NCBI GenBank assembly: GCA_003279855.1
Contig: QCGO01000002.1
Location: 186,001-250,000, forward strand
Source of the DNA: Prochlorococcus sp. AG-388-E21
GTDB lineage: Bacteria; Cyanobacteriota; Cyanobacteriia; PCC-6307; Cyanobiaceae
Length of the DNA stretch: 64,000 nucleotides
Direction of reading: 5' to 3'
Part shown: positions 61,759 to 64,000 of the stretch, piece after piece
Layout of the letters: each line of letters starts with the position of its first letter
Position numbering within the stretch: position 1 is the first letter of the stretch
Notes under the pieces: model-generated
The model's input: only the letters and a program-made list of their open reading frames with translations
The model's database searches: none
What the model was told of the DNA's origin: nothing
Made by a program: the position numbers and the translations under genes

Positions 61759-61905
61759 ATGAATGAGGATAATCAACCAAGATTTGGTTTTGTCAACTTT
61801 GCAGAAACTTGGAATGGCAGAATGGCAATGATGGGAATATTGATAGGTTTAGGTACAGAATTAATTACAGGACAAAGTATTTTAAGACAAATTGGGATTG
61901 GTTAA
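61759..61905 (+). CDS. hli: High-light-inducible protein, short form
   Basis: A 48-aa Hlip: FGFVNFAETWNGRMAMMGIL contains the Glu and Asn/Arg ligands of the chlorophyll-binding helix, followed by IGLGTELITGQSILRQIG. Short single-helix Hlips protect photosystem II and bind chlorophyll. It has its own ATG and about 68 bp of upstream DNA. Confidence 0.93.
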   Translation: MNEDNQPRFGFVNFAETWNGRMAMMGILIGLGTELITGQSILRQIGIG

Positions 61906-61932
61906 ATTTTTATAAGAAGTATTTAAGGTCAA

Positions 61933-62259
61933 TCATTTGATTTCTTCTGCTTTTACTTCAATTGTAGTTTCACTGGGTTTTTTTAAACTTTCAATGCCTT
62001 CTGAATTTTTATTTTCCAAATCTGCGCCACAATTCATACAGTTATTATTAATTCCTAAAGTTATAGTGCCACATTGATTACAAGTTTTTACTTTTGATTT
62101 TAAGGAATTAAAACTTATCAATAAAACAGAAAGTATTAAAAGAGGAATTAAAAATATAAGTAATAAAAGATTTCCTATAAGACTTAGAAAAAAGTTAAAT
62201 CCAAAAAGGGAAATAAATATTAAAAAAATTATAGAATAAGTAACTAAATTTTTGTTCAT
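61933..62259 (-). CDS. Zinc-ribbon membrane protein
   Basis: A 108-aa protein. Two hydrophobic segments near the N terminus (SIIFLIFISLFGFNFFLSLIG and LLLLIFLIPLLILSVLLI) are followed by a double-CxxC zinc ribbon, CNQCGTITLGINNNCMNCG, then a charged tail. The ribbon probably faces the cytoplasm. Function unknown. Confidence 0.7.
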   Translation of the reverse strand: MNKNLVTYSIIFLIFISLFGFNFFLSLIGNLLLLIFLIPLLILSVLLISFNSLKSKVKTCNQCGTITLGINNNCMNCGADLENKNSEGIESLKKPSETTIEVKAEEIK

Positions 62260-62290
62260 TTTAGAAAAGGAAACATGTGATTCTTTTAGA

Positions 62291-63217
62291 TTAATTTTTT
62301 CTTCTCCTACTTGTTAAAGACATACTAGCTATAACCACACTCCAACATTGTCCAAAATATAAAATAACGCCTAATAGCCAAACCCATAAAGTTAATACTA
62401 AAAAACCTCCAATAAAACCATATGCTTGAAACCTTGTCCCAAGGGAAAGAATACTTTTACTAACTGCTAGATTAAGAGTAGTCAGCCCAATTCCAATCAG
62501 AATTGAACCAGGGATTAGTGGTTTTAAAGGAACTTTTCTACTCGGCAATAGTGCTTGAAGTAATAAAGCCATTAATGAAAATCCCACTAGTGGCAAAGCA
62601 AATTGACCAACTTGCAAGAGTGGTAACTTTAAAATGAATTCAGAAATAAAATTACTAGAATTTGATATTTTTTCTAAAACAGTAGTTGGAATCATTCTGA
62701 GATTTGCACTGATTTGATCTAATACCATTAAAAACCCTATAAAAAATACTACTAAGAAAGCTTCAATTCTGTTCCTAAGGAATCTTGATGCTTGCTCTTG
62801 CCAGGCAGAGTTTATTCTTCTTGAAGGCAGCTCGTCTTCCCAAAGCCTATCAGAACCTCTTTGAAGTGATAAGTAGGCGTTGCCAGCAGTAAACAGTAAA
62901 AACATAGCTCCTAAAATACCTGCTCCAAAGCCTTGGTCAATTAATTTAAATAATGTTGTTTCAACTAATTCAACAACTGATGGAGGTAAAATTTGAGCGG
63001 CAACAGATATTATTTGTTGATCTAAACCATCTTGTTTACCTAGAAACCAAGAAGCTATTGAAAGAGAAATAAGGAGTATTGGAAAGAATGACTGAAGAGT
63101 GTAATAAGCAAAAGCAGCACTTAAATCAATACAATCCGATTTACTCCATCTTTCGCAAGCTCCCCATAAACTTTTAATGATCCATGTTGTACTGCGCTGC
63201 ATATTAATTCTCTTCAA
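62291..63217 (-). CDS. YihY/BrkB family membrane protein
   Basis: A 308-aa polytopic protein with about six helices and the family motif ALSAAFAYYTLQSFFPILLISLS-like at the N terminus, including the conserved YYTL and a Gly-rich LFTAGNAYLSLQRGSDRLW. The family was mis-annotated ribonuclease BN; its function is unclear, perhaps envelope transport. An alternative start is the ATG five codons in (63202). Confidence 0.88.
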   Translation of the reverse strand: MKRINMQRSTTWIIKSLWGACERWSKSDCIDLSAAFAYYTLQSFFPILLISLSIASWFLGKQDGLDQQIISVAAQILPPSVVELVETTLFKLIDQGFGAGILGAMFLLFTAGNAYLSLQRGSDRLWEDELPSRRINSAWQEQASRFLRNRIEAFLVVFFIGFLMVLDQISANLRMIPTTVLEKISNSSNFISEFILKLPLLQVGQFALPLVGFSLMALLLQALLPSRKVPLKPLIPGSILIGIGLTTLNLAVSKSILSLGTRFQAYGFIGGFLVLTLWVWLLGVILYFGQCWSVVIASMSLTSRRRKN

Positions 63218-63290
63218 ATACTTATCCCAAATCTTATTTATTCTATCTAATAGGGATATTTTTCAAGTCTTTTATATATTTATGATGTAA

Positions 63291-64000
63291 CTAATTTTCC
63301 AATAATAAATTACCCCATGGTTTTAAGACTTTCATTTTTTCTTTTGTCCTAGAGGCAATTAAGGGAAAATTAGTATCTTGTAAATCTTGTTCTTTAGTTA
63401 AATGCAAAGGGTTTATTTCTAACCATTCAATTGAACAATTTAACTCCTCTAGTAATAGCCATGCTGCTGCAATGTCCCATATTTTAGGAGTTGATTCTAT
63501 TGCTCCAAAAGTTTGTCCCATTGCAACACTTGTTAAATTTAAACTGGATACACCAAGAAGTCTTATTTTCCCGGGAAATATTGCATTAGGATTTTTTTGT
63601 AAAATTTTAATAGATCTACTGCATAAAGAAACGCATTCACTTTGTTGTTTATCATTAACCTCAATTTTCTTGTCATTAAGCCAAACACCTTCTCCTTTGA
63701 TTGCTACAAATTTTTTCTTTAATGTTGGAATGATTAAAAAAGAAGATTGAGGGACACCATCTACAAATCTTGCTACCGAAATAGACCAATATGGAATTCC
63801 TGCAGCAAAATTTGTGGTCCCATCAAGAGGATCTACTATCCAATAAGCATTTGTATTAGGAACTAACTTTCCGCCCTCTTCACTTAGAACCCCTTCATGT
63901 GGAGCAATTTTAGATAGAGCCTCTACTATCGTTTTATCGCTCCATAAATCACAACTTGTGATTAACGAACCGTCTGACTTGTTGCTGGCACTGATGTTTC
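63291..64000 (-). CDS. Inositol monophosphatase family protein (N terminus cut by window)
   Basis: The frame is open from the window end to the stop at 63291. It contains the metal/substrate motifs SEEGG, DPLDGTTNF and WDIAAAW, in that order, so it is an IMPase/CysQ-superfamily phosphatase. Substrates could be inositol phosphate, 3'-PAP (CysQ, consistent with sulfate assimilation by cysH) or histidinol phosphate. The start lies outside the window; the visible part is about 236 residues. Convergence or partners cannot be judged. Confidence 0.9.
   Translation of the reverse strand, partial: NISASNKSDGSLITSCDLWSDKTIVEALSKIAPHEGVLSEEGGKLVPNTNAYWIVDPLDGTTNFAAGIPYWSISVARFVDGVPQSSFLIIPTLKKKFVAIKGEGVWLNDKKIEVNDKQQSECVSLCSRSIKILQKNPNAIFPGKIRLLGVSSLNLTSVAMGQTFGAIESTPKIWDIAAAWLLLEELNCSIEWLEINPLHLTKEQDLQDTNFPLIASRTKEKMKVLKPWGNLLLEN

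Overview
The window is a contiguous piece of a cyanobacterial chromosome, almost certainly Prochlorococcus of a high-light, AT-rich lineage. Evidence: very low GC with A/T-ending codons; frequent TTG and GTG starts; very short intergenic spacers; psbX next to ycf66; two high-light-inducible (Hli) proteins; paired fused flavodiiron proteins; and a circularly permuted tmRNA gene whose tag reads ANKIVSFSRQTAPVAA, the tag type I associate with Prochlorococcus. No phage module, transposase, integrase or CRISPR array was seen. Most of the window is core genome.

Layout. 1-3.7 kb: a promoter-like region with an 11-bp-period CACGTG repeat, a stand-alone PD-(D/E)XK nuclease, a tail-anchored unknown protein, a 50-aa ORF and PBP2. 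3.7-7.9 kb (minus): an Flv3-type / Flv1-type / FMN reductase operon for electron disposal. 7.9-18.5 kb: alaS, speA, ndk, thiO, gatB, coaE, argJ and an orphan ParA overlapping a small membrane protein. 18.7-22.7 kb: aldo/keto reductase, a 44-aa ORF, the two-piece tmRNA, an RNA methyltransferase, a YqjD/YqjE-like membrane pair and a 45-aa membrane protein. 22.7-27.8 kb: a LigD-phosphoesterase-like protein, SMC and a PRC-barrel protein. 27.8-30.4 kb: an LpxB-related glycosyltransferase, tRNA-Leu, an orphan secreted protein and a second, truncated copy of the 5' half of the tRNA-Leu gene. This is the only clear accessory scar in the window.

30.4-36.9 kb: accC, yggT, psbX, ycf66, hli, an SbmA/BacA-like ABC exporter or importer, hinT and def. 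37-45.7 kb: an S9 peptidase, the sufBCDS operon (minus) with a divergent unknown gene, a DUF4912 protein and a 56-aa membrane protein. 45.7-51.2 kb: pgm, rarA, a 640-bp gene-poor stretch, prxQ, coaX and cysH. 51.3-56.5 kb: a same-strand cluster of NDH-2-like dehydrogenase, SLC13/RCK transporter, KtrB/TrkH and KtrA/TrkA. 56.5-64 kb: a ribbon-helix-helix regulator with a repeat-rich divergent promoter, several small conserved proteins, an ABC-F ATPase, a HtrA protease, a second hli, a YihY membrane protein and an inositol-monophosphatase-family gene cut by the window end.

Together the genes serve redox protection (Flv1/Flv3, PrxQ, Hli), Fe-S assembly and sulfate reduction (suf, cysH), CoA synthesis (coaE, coaX), translation quality control (alaS, gatB, tmRNA, def), envelope work (PBP2, LpxB-like, HtrA) and ion homeostasis (Ktr). 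I did not find a convincing complete undescribed system. The best leads are the tRNA-Leu duplication flanking an orphan secreted protein, the helically phased CACGTG array, the divergent operator-like region of the RHH regulator, and octapeptide repeats at the SufS N terminus.
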